A stretch of 42,039 nucleotides of DNA from Actinomycetota bacterium (GTDB taxonomy: Bacteria; Actinomycetota; Thermoleophilia; Solirubrobacterales; 70-9). The notes under the pieces were generated by a model. It saw nothing but the letters and a program-made list of their open reading frames with translations, made no database searches and had not been told where the DNA came from. Within the stretch, counting starts at the first letter, position 1; every line of letters begins with the position of its first letter. The stretch spans positions 1 to 42,039 of the forward strand of contig VGBV01000007.1 in the NCBI GenBank assembly GCA_016870325.1, read 5' to 3'. Below are positions 32,461 through 40,697 of this stretch, in pieces. The translations under genes were made by a program, and so were the position numbers.

Positions 32461-33470
32461 CGGCCGCTCAGCTCGTAGTTGAGGTAGAGGAGCGGATCGG
32501 CCTCGACGGAGTCGAAGACGCCGCTGCGGATCGCCTCGACCAGGCGCTCGACCGAGCCGGGGACCGTGTGGCGGGGCGAGAAGCCGAGCCGCTCGGAGAT
32601 CTTCTCGAAGGAGACGCGGTAGTTGCGCGCGTCGGCGCCGCCCTCGGTGAAGACGACCTCGCCCTCGCCGTCGAGCGCAGCGAGCGCGGTCTCGACCACC
32701 ATGCGCTTGGTGTAGTTGCCCCCCGCGCCACCGACGTTGAAGACCTCGCCGGAGACCAGCTCGGGGGCGGACTCCAGGACGAGCGCGATCGCGGCCGAGG
32801 TGTCGGCGATGTGGCAATAGGGACGCCAGGTGTCCGCGTCGTAGACCTCCAGCGCGCGGCCGAGCGCGAGCTCGCGGGTGAACTCCGAGATCGTCAGGTC
32901 GAAGCGCATCCGGGGCGAGATCCCGTAGGCCGTGGCCACGCGAAGCACGGTCGCCTCGAAGCTCGCATGCCGCGCGCGCTCGAGCAGCTCGCCCTCCATC
33001 TGCACCTTCGTCTCGGCGTAGAGCGAGAGCGGGTGCAGCTCGTCGGTCTCGGTGGCGGGCTCGTCGGTGCGCAGGCCGTAGTTGCTGCAGGTCGAGGCGA
33101 ACACGAAGCGCTCGACCCCGGCCTCGGCCGACGCGTCGATCAGGTTGCGGGCGCCGCCGACGTTGGTCTGCTCGGCCAGCTCGGGGCTGCCCTTGCAGAC
33201 CGGGTCACCGACCAGCGCCGCCAGCAGCACGACCTCGCCGACGCCCTCGACCGCGGCGCGCACCTGATCGGCCGAGCGCACGTCGCCGCGCGCGAACTCG
33301 AAGCCGGGGTGCTCCGCGACCGCGGCCAACGAGCCGCCGTTGCCGTAGAGCAGGGAGTCCAGGACGCGTACGCGATGCCCGGCGGCGAGCAGGTCGCGCG
33401 TGAGCACGGAGCCGATGTAGCCGGCTCCGCCCACGACCAGGATCTGCCGCTCAAGATCTGCCGCGGACAT
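32457..33470 (-). CDS. NAD-dependent epimerase/dehydratase (extended SDR)
   Basis: 337 aa with the Rossmann motif GGAGYIG at 14-20, STCSNYG (126-132) and the catalytic YxxxK at Tyr151/Lys155 (LYAETKVQ). PYCHIADTSAAI and VFNVGGAGGNYTKR follow in the substrate half. It acts on a nucleotide sugar, as a 4-epimerase, dehydratase or reductase. The CSNYG in place of the more usual SS.YG resembles hexose-derivative epimerases of antibiotic and surface-sugar loci. First gene of a four-gene overlapping operon. TAGATT (33477-33482) lies 6 bases before the ATG, fitting a leaderless start. Confidence 0.9.
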   Translation of the reverse strand: MSAADLERQILVVGGAGYIGSVLTRDLLAAGHRVRVLDSLLYGNGGSLAAVAEHPGFEFARGDVRSADQVRAAVEGVGEVVLLAALVGDPVCKGSPELAEQTNVGGARNLIDASAEAGVERFVFASTCSNYGLRTDEPATETDELHPLSLYAETKVQMEGELLERARHASFEATVLRVATAYGISPRMRFDLTISEFTRELALGRALEVYDADTWRPYCHIADTSAAIALVLESAPELVSGEVFNVGGAGGNYTKRMVVETALAALDGEGEVVFTEGGADARNYRVSFEKISERLGFSPRHTVPGSVERLVEAIRSGVFDSVEADPLLYLNYELSGR

Positions 33471-33541
33471 GGGGCCAATCTAGGGACTGCGGGGGCGCTG
33501 GGCGGGAAGCGTCCTTCACTGGGCCGGGCCGCTCGGGCGGC

Positions 33542-34345
33542 TCAGATCACGATCAGGGCCCCGGCCTGCTCGGCCACGGGCGGCAGGCCGCCGGCAAGCG
33601 AGAGACGGGCGGCGTCCGCGAGCCGGCCCAGCCTCGTGGAGCGCACCATGCGGATCGCCGGCGAGGTCTTCAGCCAGAAGCGCCAGCGCCGGTCCGCCGG
33701 GTAGACGCCCACCCGGGGCCAGCAGAGGGGCTGCTCGGGCCCGCAGCGCATCGACGCCGCGGCGGCGTACCCGGCTTGGCCCGCGAGCCGCTGCACCCGC
33801 TCGTCCTCGTCGCCGTAGGGGAAGGCGAGCGAGCGGCGGTCGCCGCCGAGCTCCTCCCGCAGACGATCGCGCGAGCCGGCCAGCTCGGCGAGCAGCGCAT
33901 CGTCTTGGAGCCTGCTCAGGCGGGGGTGCGAGCGCGTATGCGAGCCCACCTCCCAGCCGGCGTCCCGCAGGCCGCGGAGCTGGTCCCAGTCGAGGCAGCG
34001 CAGCTCCTCGCGGAAGGGCCCTTCTGACCATTCGTCGATGCCGGGCCAGCGCATCGGCCCGGGCGCGCCGACGAAATCGGTGGGGACGAAGATCGTGCCG
34101 GGCAGGTCCAGTTCGCGCATGATCGGCACCGCGTGCTCGAGCACCGACGCGTAGCCGTCGTCGAAGCTGACGACCAGCGAGCGGCGCGGCGCGGCGCCGC
34201 TGACCACCTGGGAGAAGGTCGCGCCCGTGTAGCCTCGCTCGATGAGCAACTCGAGCTGCTCGCGGAACCTCCCCGGAGAGACCGATAGCACGGAGGGCCA
34301 ACGGGGGCTGACCGCGTGGTAGGAGAGGACGAGCGATGGCGACAT
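33542..34345 (-). CDS. polysaccharide deacetylase (NodB/CE4)
   Basis: 267 aa without signal peptide. CE4 motifs: SFDDGYASVLEHA (Asp62/Asp63), GSHTRSHPRLS (zinc His136/His140), and AFPYGDEDERV with the following arginine-side motif. It should remove N- or O-acetyl groups from a sugar. The absence of an export signal suggests either a cytoplasmic lipid-linked or NDP-sugar substrate, or non-classical export. GAAGG 7 bases before the ATG is a clear ribosome-binding site. It is co-directional with the glycosyltransferase at 34397 and the epimerase operon. Confidence 0.9.
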   Translation of the reverse strand: MSPSLVLSYHAVSPRWPSVLSVSPGRFREQLELLIERGYTGATFSQVVSGAAPRRSLVVSFDDGYASVLEHAVPIMRELDLPGTIFVPTDFVGAPGPMRWPGIDEWSEGPFREELRCLDWDQLRGLRDAGWEVGSHTRSHPRLSRLQDDALLAELAGSRDRLREELGGDRRSLAFPYGDEDERVQRLAGQAGYAAAASMRCGPEQPLCWPRVGVYPADRRWRFWLKTSPAIRMVRSTRLGRLADAARLSLAGGLPPVAEQAGALIVI

Positions 34346-34396
34346 GGGGCTACCTTCGGCTGAACCTGAGACGTTACTGAAGACCCCAGATGCAAT

Positions 34397-35533
34397 CTAG
34401 GCGTGGGCGGCGAGCACGCGCGCGTAACGGTCGACCATCTTCTCGGCCCAGGGGCGCAGGTCGAAGCGTGCGGCGACCGCCTCGCGGGCCTCGGCGGCCT
34501 CGCGCTCGGCGCGCTCGCGCGGGCGGCCGAGCAGCTCTCGCGCCGCCGCGGCCATCGCCTCCGGCGTGCGCTCCACGACCCGGCAGCTCGCGAGGCCGTC
34601 GCAGATGTCCTGATGGCCCGGCAGGTCGGTCGCGACCACGGGCAGGCCCGAGAGGATCGCCTCGATCACCGCGAGGGGCTGGCCCTCGACGCGGCTGGAG
34701 GCGACGAACAGGTCGGCCGCCGCGTAGAGGTCACGGATATCGGCGGCGCCGTCGAGGATCCGCAGCCGAGGCCCGAGGCCGAGCGCCTCCGCGCCGCGGC
34801 GGGCGGGCTCTCCGCCCCGGACCGTGACGCCCACGTAGCTGCGCTCCGGGCCCCGGTCGAGCAGCCTGCGCAGGGTCGCCAGGAACAGGTCGCCGTCCTT
34901 CAGCCGCCAGTCCCAGGCGAGGTGCAGAAGGACCCGGTCCTCGGGGTCCAGGCCGAGCTCCGAGCGCGCCGGTGCTCGCAGCGCCGGGCCGACCAGCGGG
35001 AAGGAGTCGACCTCGATGCCGCCGCCGACGACCTCGACCCGGCCGCGCGGTGCGCCGGCCAGGATCGCGCCGCGCGCCGGATCGGGCCCGGCCGCGACGA
35101 TCTCGTCCACCGAACGGCCGAGCAGGCCGTACTTGAGCAGGTTTCTCGCGGCGGCCCGCGGCCGCCACGACAGCGGGGTGTGGATGTGCCAGATCACCCC
35201 GGTCACGGGCCGCTTCCTCGCGAGCGCCAGGGCGGGCAGGTCGAAGCGGGTGAAGTGCGTGTGCAGCAGCGTCGGCTCCGAGCCGGGGCCGAAGCGCTCC
35301 CCGACCCAGTCAGTGAGCGTGCGCCGTCCCGCGTCGGGGGCCTCGAGCACGGCCGCGCCCCCCTGTGCGCGCAGATCCCTGTACCAGTCGAATGACTCGA
35401 CCTCGGTCGTGAACGCCATCTCCACCCGCCACCCGCGGGCGTCCGCCGCGTCGCGCAGGGAGCGCAGCATCGGCACGAACGAGCCCTCGAAGGGCCCGTT
35501 GTAGCCGGCCAGGAGCCCGAGCCTGGGACTCAC
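34397..35533 (-). CDS. glycosyltransferase family 4 protein
   Basis: 378 aa GT-B transferase. LLHTHFTRFDLPALALARKR, GVIWHIHTPLSWRPRAAARN, VEVVGGGIEVDSFPL, DLYAAADLFVASSRVEGQPLAVIEAILSGLPVVATDLPGH and the acidic pair of the EX7E motif (EGQPLAVIE) are visible. The N-terminus MSPRLGLLAGYNGPFEGSFVP begins directly at the first beta strand. GTG 35533 lies only a base after the stop of the C5-epimerase-like gene, so the two are surely in one transcript and coupled. This suggests that it builds or extends the uronic-acid polymer acted on by that epimerase. Donor unknown. Confidence 0.9.
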   Translation of the reverse strand: MSPRLGLLAGYNGPFEGSFVPMLRSLRDAADARGWRVEMAFTTEVESFDWYRDLRAQGGAAVLEAPDAGRRTLTDWVGERFGPGSEPTLLHTHFTRFDLPALALARKRPVTGVIWHIHTPLSWRPRAAARNLLKYGLLGRSVDEIVAAGPDPARGAILAGAPRGRVEVVGGGIEVDSFPLVGPALRAPARSELGLDPEDRVLLHLAWDWRLKDGDLFLATLRRLLDRGPERSYVGVTVRGGEPARRGAEALGLGPRLRILDGAADIRDLYAAADLFVASSRVEGQPLAVIEAILSGLPVVATDLPGHQDICDGLASCRVVERTPEAMAAAARELLGRPRERAEREAAEAREAVAARFDLRPWAEKMVDRYARVLAAHA

Positions 35534-35534
35534 T

Positions 35535-36494
35535 TCAGGCGGTCGCCTCGCCCCGGGTCCAGGGCATGCGCCGGCCGAGCACCCGGTTGCGCGGCACGAC
35601 CAGGCGGAAGGCCAGCTTGTGCGCGAATGAGCCGGCGCGATTGGAGCGGCGGGCCATGTAGCCGCGGAAGCGCTCGGCCGCTGCGGCCAGCTCGGGCCTC
35701 GGGCCGATCGCCTGGTTCGCCTCGAGCTGGCGGATGTGGAGCAGGTGGTATGCCGAGCTCGCCACGTTGCGCAGGGGCAGCGCCGGGTAGAGGTCGTACA
35801 GGGACCAGCGGCCCGTGTCCCAGCGCCCGATTCCGCGGGCGAGGGCGTCCAGGCCCCGCTCCCAGTCCGCGGCGGCGCTCTGGTCGCCCAGGCCGACGGC
35901 GACGTCGCGCGCGCCCCAGAGGGCGAAGATGCCTCCGTTCAGCACGTAGGAGGCGGGCTCGGTCGGGTACTCCTCGAAGAAGGGGCCGCCCTCGAGCTCG
36001 ACGCGGACGCCGCCCGCCGCCGTCGGCGCCGCGAAGGGACCGAGCGCGCGCAGCGCCGCCTCGGCGTAGGCCTCCTCCCCGGTCTCGGCGTGCAGCCGCG
36101 TCAGCAGGCTGGCCCCCTGGCCCTGCGCCATCGACGAGAGCCACGGCGGGTCGAGCGGGAAGGTGTGCGGCATCGGGAAGCGGTGTACCCAGGCGCCCCC
36201 CGGCTCCTGGTCGGAGACCAGATGGTCGGCGCCCGCCCGCGCCCCGGCCAGCCAACTCTCGCCCTCGCCCCAGAGGTAGCGCTCGAAGCAGCCGAGGCCC
36301 CACTGGGTCAGTTCCACGTGCAGCAGCGTCTCCCGCGGCCCCATCCAGGCGGGGGGCCAGTCCGGGCTCTCGGCCTTGAAGCCGAAGTCGATCGGGTAGC
36401 CGCGCACGCCCTCGGGATCCATGTGCGCGCCGACCCGCGGCGAGAACACTCGCGCGCTGCTGAAGAACCCGGTGCTCTTGTGGTCGGAAGCCAT
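35535..36494 (-). CDS. D-glucuronyl C5-epimerase-like protein
   Basis: 319 aa. The sequence matches the C-terminal (alpha/alpha-barrel) domain of heparan glucuronyl C5-epimerases: ETLLHVELTQWGLGCFERYL, GGAWVHRFPMPHTFPLDPPW, LSSMAQGQGASLLTRLHAET, GGPFFEEYPTEPASYVLNGG, FALWGARDV, and RWDTGRWSLYDLYP with SSAYHLLHIRQLE. In animals this domain turns GlcA into IdoA within heparosan; bacterial homologues occur in capsule loci. The N-terminal beta-domain of the animal enzyme is absent, as usual in bacteria. No signal peptide. Upstream is a divergent gene with a 57-base gap. Activity on heparosan-like or alginate-like chains is an inference. Confidence 0.87.
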   Translation of the reverse strand: MASDHKSTGFFSSARVFSPRVGAHMDPEGVRGYPIDFGFKAESPDWPPAWMGPRETLLHVELTQWGLGCFERYLWGEGESWLAGARAGADHLVSDQEPGGAWVHRFPMPHTFPLDPPWLSSMAQGQGASLLTRLHAETGEEAYAEAALRALGPFAAPTAAGGVRVELEGGPFFEEYPTEPASYVLNGGIFALWGARDVAVGLGDQSAAADWERGLDALARGIGRWDTGRWSLYDLYPALPLRNVASSAYHLLHIRQLEANQAIGPRPELAAAAERFRGYMARRSNRAGSFAHKLAFRLVVPRNRVLGRRMPWTRGEATA

Positions 36495-36551
36495 GTTGCT
36501 CGGCACCCTGAGTTGCGGTCGAGGTCGGGCGCGCGGCCTAGGGTATGGCAG

Positions 36552-37907
36552 ATGAGCGACGGCACGATCTTCGCACCGGAAGGCTCCGGGATCCGCCCGT
36601 TCGCCGACACGATCGGCTGGCTCTGGAGGGTCCCGGTCACCGATTCGCCCTCTGGCCGCTCGGTCGGGATCGGCACGATCGAGGACGGCGTCGAGCTCGA
36701 GGCCCTGGTGGCGTCCCGGCAGCTCGCGGGGGCCGCGGTGTTCGGCTCGCGGCCCGGCCCCGACCAGGGGCGCGTGCCCGGGCGCCAGCGCCTGGCCGGA
36801 ACGGCGAGGTTCGGCCCCGGCCTGGCGACCCAGGGCGACTTCACCGTGCTGCACGGACCCGGTCGGGCCGTCGCCGAATCCTCCTTCGGCGCCCACGCGC
36901 TGCGCGACGGCTCCTGGCTCACGCTCGGCTTCGACCCCGTCGCTTCGTGGGGCACCCTGCAGCACTTCTGGGCGCTGCGCCCCCTGGCCGACTTCCTCGC
37001 CGAGCTGCTGCAGCGGCCGATGGCGATGCTGCCGCCGCTGGGAATGGTCCGCTACGACGACGTCCCGGGCACAGCCGAGCAGCAGCTCAAGGGGGAGACC
37101 AAGAGCGACGCCCACGTGCGCAGGCGCCTGCGTCGCATCCTCGGCGCCTACCGCCGAGCTGGGGCCGTGATCAACGTCGCGGTCGCCTGCCGGGCCCTGG
37201 ACGGCGATCGCGAGGTGCCGCTCGAGAGCATCTGGCCCGGATCGCTGGAGATGCTGCGCGAGGGCATCGCCGAGGGATACGTGGAGCAGGTCTGCCACGG
37301 CTACCTCCACCTCGACCGCGACCGCAGCGGGCCCGACGAGATCGAGCCGCGCGAGTTCGCCCGCCTCGACAGGCCCGAGGCCCACCGAAGGATCGAGGCG
37401 GCGCTGGAATGGGGGACGTCGATCCTGGGCGCCAGGCCGCGCACCTTCATCGCCCCCAACTGGGGCTACAGCTCGGGCTCGCTGGAGGCGCTCGGCGAGA
37501 TCGGGCTGCCGGCCTGGCTGCCGTTCCGCTTTGGGCCGCTGGTCGACGGGCCGAACGCCCGGGAGACGCTCGTCTCCACCGTCAACGGCATCCACGACCT
37601 CGACTACGCCCCTCTGGCCGCGCTCGCGGCCGCCGGCCTCCCCCCCTACGTGACCATCCACGGCGGCCTCATGGATGCCCGCTTCGACGGGCTCCGCGGC
37701 CTCCGCCACGCGGGCGCCCTGGCGCGGCTCGCCCTGCGCCGCGACCTGGTCAGGCTTCCGGGCGTGCCCGGGATCCGCTGGGTCGGGTCAGGAGAGCTGA
37801 TGGAGCGGCTGCGCGCGCACGACCGCGTCGAGGTCGCGGGGGCCGAGATCCGCTCCCCGGACGGCGTCGAGGTGAGTGCGCACGGGGCCCCGGTCGCGGC
37901 GCCCTGA
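36552..37907 (+). CDS. divergent CE4/DUF2334-like polysaccharide deacetylase-fold protein
   Basis: 451 aa with no close family recognised by eye. The middle has CE4-like metal motifs in the right order: VRYDDVPG (Asp169/Asp170), QVCHGYLHLD (His249 and His253, an HxxxH) and TFIAPNWGYSSGSLEAL, comparable with motif 3 of the family. The N-terminal 150 residues form a separate domain (GVELEALVASRQLAGAAVFG, FTVLHGPGRAVAESSFG, ALRDGSWLTLGFDPVASWG) of unknown fold. No signal peptide. ATG 36552 is preceded by TAGGGT at 7 bases. It overlaps the next gene by one base (TGATG). A deacetylase or carbohydrate-binding role in the same polymer pathway is inferred. Confidence 0.75.
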   Translation: MSDGTIFAPEGSGIRPFADTIGWLWRVPVTDSPSGRSVGIGTIEDGVELEALVASRQLAGAAVFGSRPGPDQGRVPGRQRLAGTARFGPGLATQGDFTVLHGPGRAVAESSFGAHALRDGSWLTLGFDPVASWGTLQHFWALRPLADFLAELLQRPMAMLPPLGMVRYDDVPGTAEQQLKGETKSDAHVRRRLRRILGAYRRAGAVINVAVACRALDGDREVPLESIWPGSLEMLREGIAEGYVEQVCHGYLHLDRDRSGPDEIEPREFARLDRPEAHRRIEAALEWGTSILGARPRTFIAPNWGYSSGSLEALGEIGLPAWLPFRFGPLVDGPNARETLVSTVNGIHDLDYAPLAALAAAGLPPYVTIHGGLMDARFDGLRGLRHAGALARLALRRDLVRLPGVPGIRWVGSGELMERLRAHDRVEVAGAEIRSPDGVEVSAHGAPVAAP

Positions 37908-38854
37908 TGGATGCGGGCGCGAACTCGAGCGCGGATCAACGCACGCCGGGGCCTAAACGGCGGCGGCGGACGAGGGCCTGGGGCCTGCTCGCCATCGCGC
38001 CGGCGGCGGTCGCCGTCGCCGCGGCGCTCGGAGCCGGCGGCGATTCTGACGAGGCCCTGCCCGACTCCTCGCAGCGCCTGCTCGCCTCCGACACCGCCGG
38101 CATGGCCGACCCCTTGCCTTTCTGGGGAGCGCTCGACTGCGCCGAGCGCTCTCGCCACCGCCGCATCGCCACGGGAGGCGACCCCGCCCCGGCGGGAGAC
38201 GGATCGCCGCAGGGCGATGCGGCCTTCCGGCGGCTGACGGCGGTCGACGGTGACGACCTCTGGGGCGAGCGCTGCGAGCTGGGCCTGAACAACGCCGGGG
38301 GGCCGGTCAGCTTCTACCGCGAGGGCGAGCGCCTCGTGACCTACGCCAGCTTCCGGCTGCCCCACGACTTCCCGCTGGGGGCGAAGAACTGGCAGGGGGT
38401 GCTGCAGATGAAGCAGGCCCAGCCGGCCGACAACGGCGGCGGCACCCCGGTGATCTCGCTCGGGGCCTATCAGGGCCAGTGGCTGCTGTTCGCGAGCGAC
38501 CCCGGCCCGACGATCGTGGACCGCGTGGTCTGGCGGGCGCCGGCCGAGAAGGGGGCCTGGACGCGCTTCCGGATCGAGGCGCTCTACTCACAGGACCCCG
38601 GGCAGGGCTGGGTCGAGGTCCGGGTCGATCTCGACGGCGACGGTGACAGCGACGACGAGGGCGAGGGCGGGCCGCGGATCGCGGTGGCCACGCTCAAGCG
38701 CGAGACGGCCGGGGACCCGGGCGACGGCCTCGAGCGGGGCGACCCGGTCCCCTCCCACCTGCGCGTCGGGATCTACCACGACGAGCGCATCGCCTGCCCG
38801 GCGCCGGCGGGCTGCTCGGTCGACGTCGACAACGTGCAGGTGCTGCGGCCGTGA
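37907..38854 (+). CDS. heparin-lyase-I-like polysaccharide lyase-fold protein, membrane-anchored
   Basis: 315 aa. A basic N-terminus (KRRRRTR) and one membrane helix (WGLLAIAPAAVAVAAALG) place the rest outside. The jelly-roll part resembles the heparin lyase I family (polysaccharide lyase, PL13/PL20-like): VSFYREGERLVTYASFRLP, AKNWQGVLQMKQAQP, TPVISLGAYQGQWLLF, AEKGAWTRFRIEALYSQDPG, a calcium-type acidic loop DLDGDGDSDDEGEGG, and SHLRVGIYHDE. Such enzymes cut acidic polysaccharides by beta-elimination. Catalytic residues could not be assigned safely. It lies between the CE4-like and flippase genes with start-stop overlaps on both sides. It could trim or only bind the polymer. Confidence 0.75.
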   Translation: MDAGANSSADQRTPGPKRRRRTRAWGLLAIAPAAVAVAAALGAGGDSDEALPDSSQRLLASDTAGMADPLPFWGALDCAERSRHRRIATGGDPAPAGDGSPQGDAAFRRLTAVDGDDLWGERCELGLNNAGGPVSFYREGERLVTYASFRLPHDFPLGAKNWQGVLQMKQAQPADNGGGTPVISLGAYQGQWLLFASDPGPTIVDRVVWRAPAEKGAWTRFRIEALYSQDPGQGWVEVRVDLDGDGDSDDEGEGGPRIAVATLKRETAGDPGDGLERGDPVPSHLRVGIYHDERIACPAPAGCSVDVDNVQVLRP

Positions 38855-40401
38855 GCGGCGGCGGCCCCCACCCCGCCGCGCCGGGATCAGGGCCCCCGCC
38901 CGCGGGCCCCGAGGACCCGGCCGACAGCATCGAGCGCAACGCCGCCTTCGGCCTCGCCGTGAAGCTCGCCGGGGCGCTGTTCACGGGCGCGCTCACGATC
39001 TTCCTCGTGCGCGAGTTGGAGCCCGACGGCTACGGGGTGTTCGCGCTCGCGACCAGCATCGGCTCGCTGGTGGTGCTGTTCTCGGACTTCGGCATCTCCC
39101 AGTCCGCGGCGCGCTACATCGCCGAGCGACGAGGCCGCCACCAGGAGGTCGGCAACGTGCTCGGCGACGCTCTCAGCCTCAAGCTCGCCGCCTCGCTGCT
39201 CGTATCGGCGCTGCTCGCGCTGCTCGCGGTTCCGATCGCGGACGCCTACGACAACCCGGACCTCGTCTGGCCGCTTCGACTGGTCTCCCTCGCGGTGCTC
39301 GCCCAAAGCGTGATGGCGCTGTTCGCCGGCTCCTTCAATGCGCTGGGGCGAAACTCGCTGCACTTCAGACTGGCCCTCTCGGAGAGCGCGGTCGAGGTCG
39401 GTGCCAGCGTCGCCCTCGTCCTGCTCGGGGCGGGGGTCACCGGCGCAGTCGGCGGACGCGCGATCGGCTATGCGTTCGGCGCCCTGCTCGGCGTCGTCCT
39501 GGTGGCGCGCCTGATCAGGCCCGGCAGGATGCACGTCGGGCTCCGGGCGCGCTGGGGCTACCGCCCGATCGCCGCATATGCCGGCGCGTTGCTGATCGTC
39601 GAGGGCGCCTTTGCGCTCTACACCGAGATCGACACACTGATGATCGGCGCGATCCTCGGCACCACAGCCGCCGGCCTCTTCGCGGCGCCACTGCAGCTTC
39701 TGATCTTCACCCAGTATCCGGCGCTGGCGCTGGCGGCCGGGATCGCGCCGCGGCTCGCGCGTCACCCGGATCACCCGCCCAACGCCGATGCTCTCCAGGG
39801 CGGGCTGCGGCTGCTGATCCTGATCCAGTTCGCGCTCGTCGTGCCGATCGTCGTCTGGGCCGAGCCGCTCGTCGACCTCGTCTTCGGCGCCGACTACGGA
39901 GCCTCGGTCGAGCCGCTCCGCTTCCTCGCGCCCTACGTGCTGATCGGCGGCATCACCCCGCTGCTGGCCCTGAGCGTCAACTATCTCGGCGAGGCCCGGC
40001 GCCGGATACCCCTCGCGATCGCGACCGTCCTCATCAACGCGGCGCTCGACCTCTGGCTGATCAACGAGCTCGGGATCAAGGGGGCCTCGATAGCCACGAG
40101 CATCGCGGTCGCGTTCTACGCGTTCGGCCACCTCATGATCTGCGTACGGGTGCTCGATCTGCGGCTGGCGCCGCTGGCACTGAGCTCCACCCGCTCCGCC
40201 CTCGCGGCGACCGCGATGGGAGCCGTCCTGTTCGCCTTCGGGACGGGCACGCTCAGTGTGCTCGAGATGATCGCCGGCGGCCTACTTGCCCTGACGGCCT
40301 ACGCGCTGGTCTTGGTCACGACTCGGGAGTTGACCGGCGAGGACGCCCGTCAGCTGCGCGAGCGCGCGGCAGCCGCGCTCGGCCGCGGGAGCGGAACCTG
40401 A
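38851..40401 (+). CDS. Wzx-type polysaccharide flippase (MATE/MOP superfamily)
   Basis: 516 aa with about 14 membrane helices, the usual number for Wzx/RfbX flippases. The N-terminal cytoplasmic stretch is Pro/Gly-rich (HPAAPGSGPPPAGPEDPADS). Family-like features are the first-helix motif IERNAAFGLAVKLAGALF, TIFLVRELEPDGYGVFALA, LFSDFGISQSAARYIAERRG and the paired FGADYGASVEPLRFLAPYVL. It should flip lipid-linked repeat units across the membrane. GTG 38851 overlaps the stop of the lyase-like gene (GTGA). Same operon as the two genes before it. Substrate specificity is unknown. Confidence 0.92.
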   Translation: MSGGGPHPAAPGSGPPPAGPEDPADSIERNAAFGLAVKLAGALFTGALTIFLVRELEPDGYGVFALATSIGSLVVLFSDFGISQSAARYIAERRGRHQEVGNVLGDALSLKLAASLLVSALLALLAVPIADAYDNPDLVWPLRLVSLAVLAQSVMALFAGSFNALGRNSLHFRLALSESAVEVGASVALVLLGAGVTGAVGGRAIGYAFGALLGVVLVARLIRPGRMHVGLRARWGYRPIAAYAGALLIVEGAFALYTEIDTLMIGAILGTTAAGLFAAPLQLLIFTQYPALALAAGIAPRLARHPDHPPNADALQGGLRLLILIQFALVVPIVVWAEPLVDLVFGADYGASVEPLRFLAPYVLIGGITPLLALSVNYLGEARRRIPLAIATVLINAALDLWLINELGIKGASIATSIAVAFYAFGHLMICVRVLDLRLAPLALSSTRSALAATAMGAVLFAFGTGTLSVLEMIAGGLLALTAYALVLVTTRELTGEDARQLRERAAAALGRGSGT

Positions 40402-40422
40402 TCGGGGCCCCTGGCTAGACGG

Positions 40423-40623
40423 CTAGGGAGGGCTGACGCCGCCGGAGTCGGTGGTCGTGGGCTCCGTCTCGGTGGTCGTCGTCGGAGCGACCGTCTGCGT
40501 CTGGGTCGCGGTGGTCGCCCCGCCCCCCTCGTCATCGTCGCCGGCGACGATCGCCAGCGCCACGCCCAGCCCGATCACGAGCGCGAGCAGCAACCCGATC
40601 ATCCATCTTGCGTTCGTCGACAT
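40423..40623 (-). CDS. small Thr-rich membrane-anchored protein
   Basis: A 66-residue protein: a short basic start (MSTNARW), one membrane helix (MIGLLLALVIGLGVALAIVA), an acidic patch (GDDDEGGG), then a Thr/Pro/Gln-rich tail (TATQTQTVAPTTTTETEP) of the sort that is extended and often glycosylated outside the cell. No catalytic motif. The ATG at 40623 is preceded by TAGCAT at 8 bases (40632-40637). It is convergent with the flippase gene and divergent from asnB. Function unknown. Confidence 0.65.
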   Translation of the reverse strand: MSTNARWMIGLLLALVIGLGVALAIVAGDDDEGGGATTATQTQTVAPTTTTETEPTTTDSGGVSPP

Positions 40624-40697
40624 CGGCGGCGATGCTAATCGGGGCGGCGGCGGATTCCCGCCGGCAACGGCGGATCCCCTCTCTAGGCTTGGCACCG

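Noticed and set aside
35736-36551. Long in-frame extension upstream of the CE4-like gene
   Set aside because: It overlaps the well-supported C5-epimerase gene on the other strand and shows no family similarity; the ATG at 36552 has a promoter-like hexamer.
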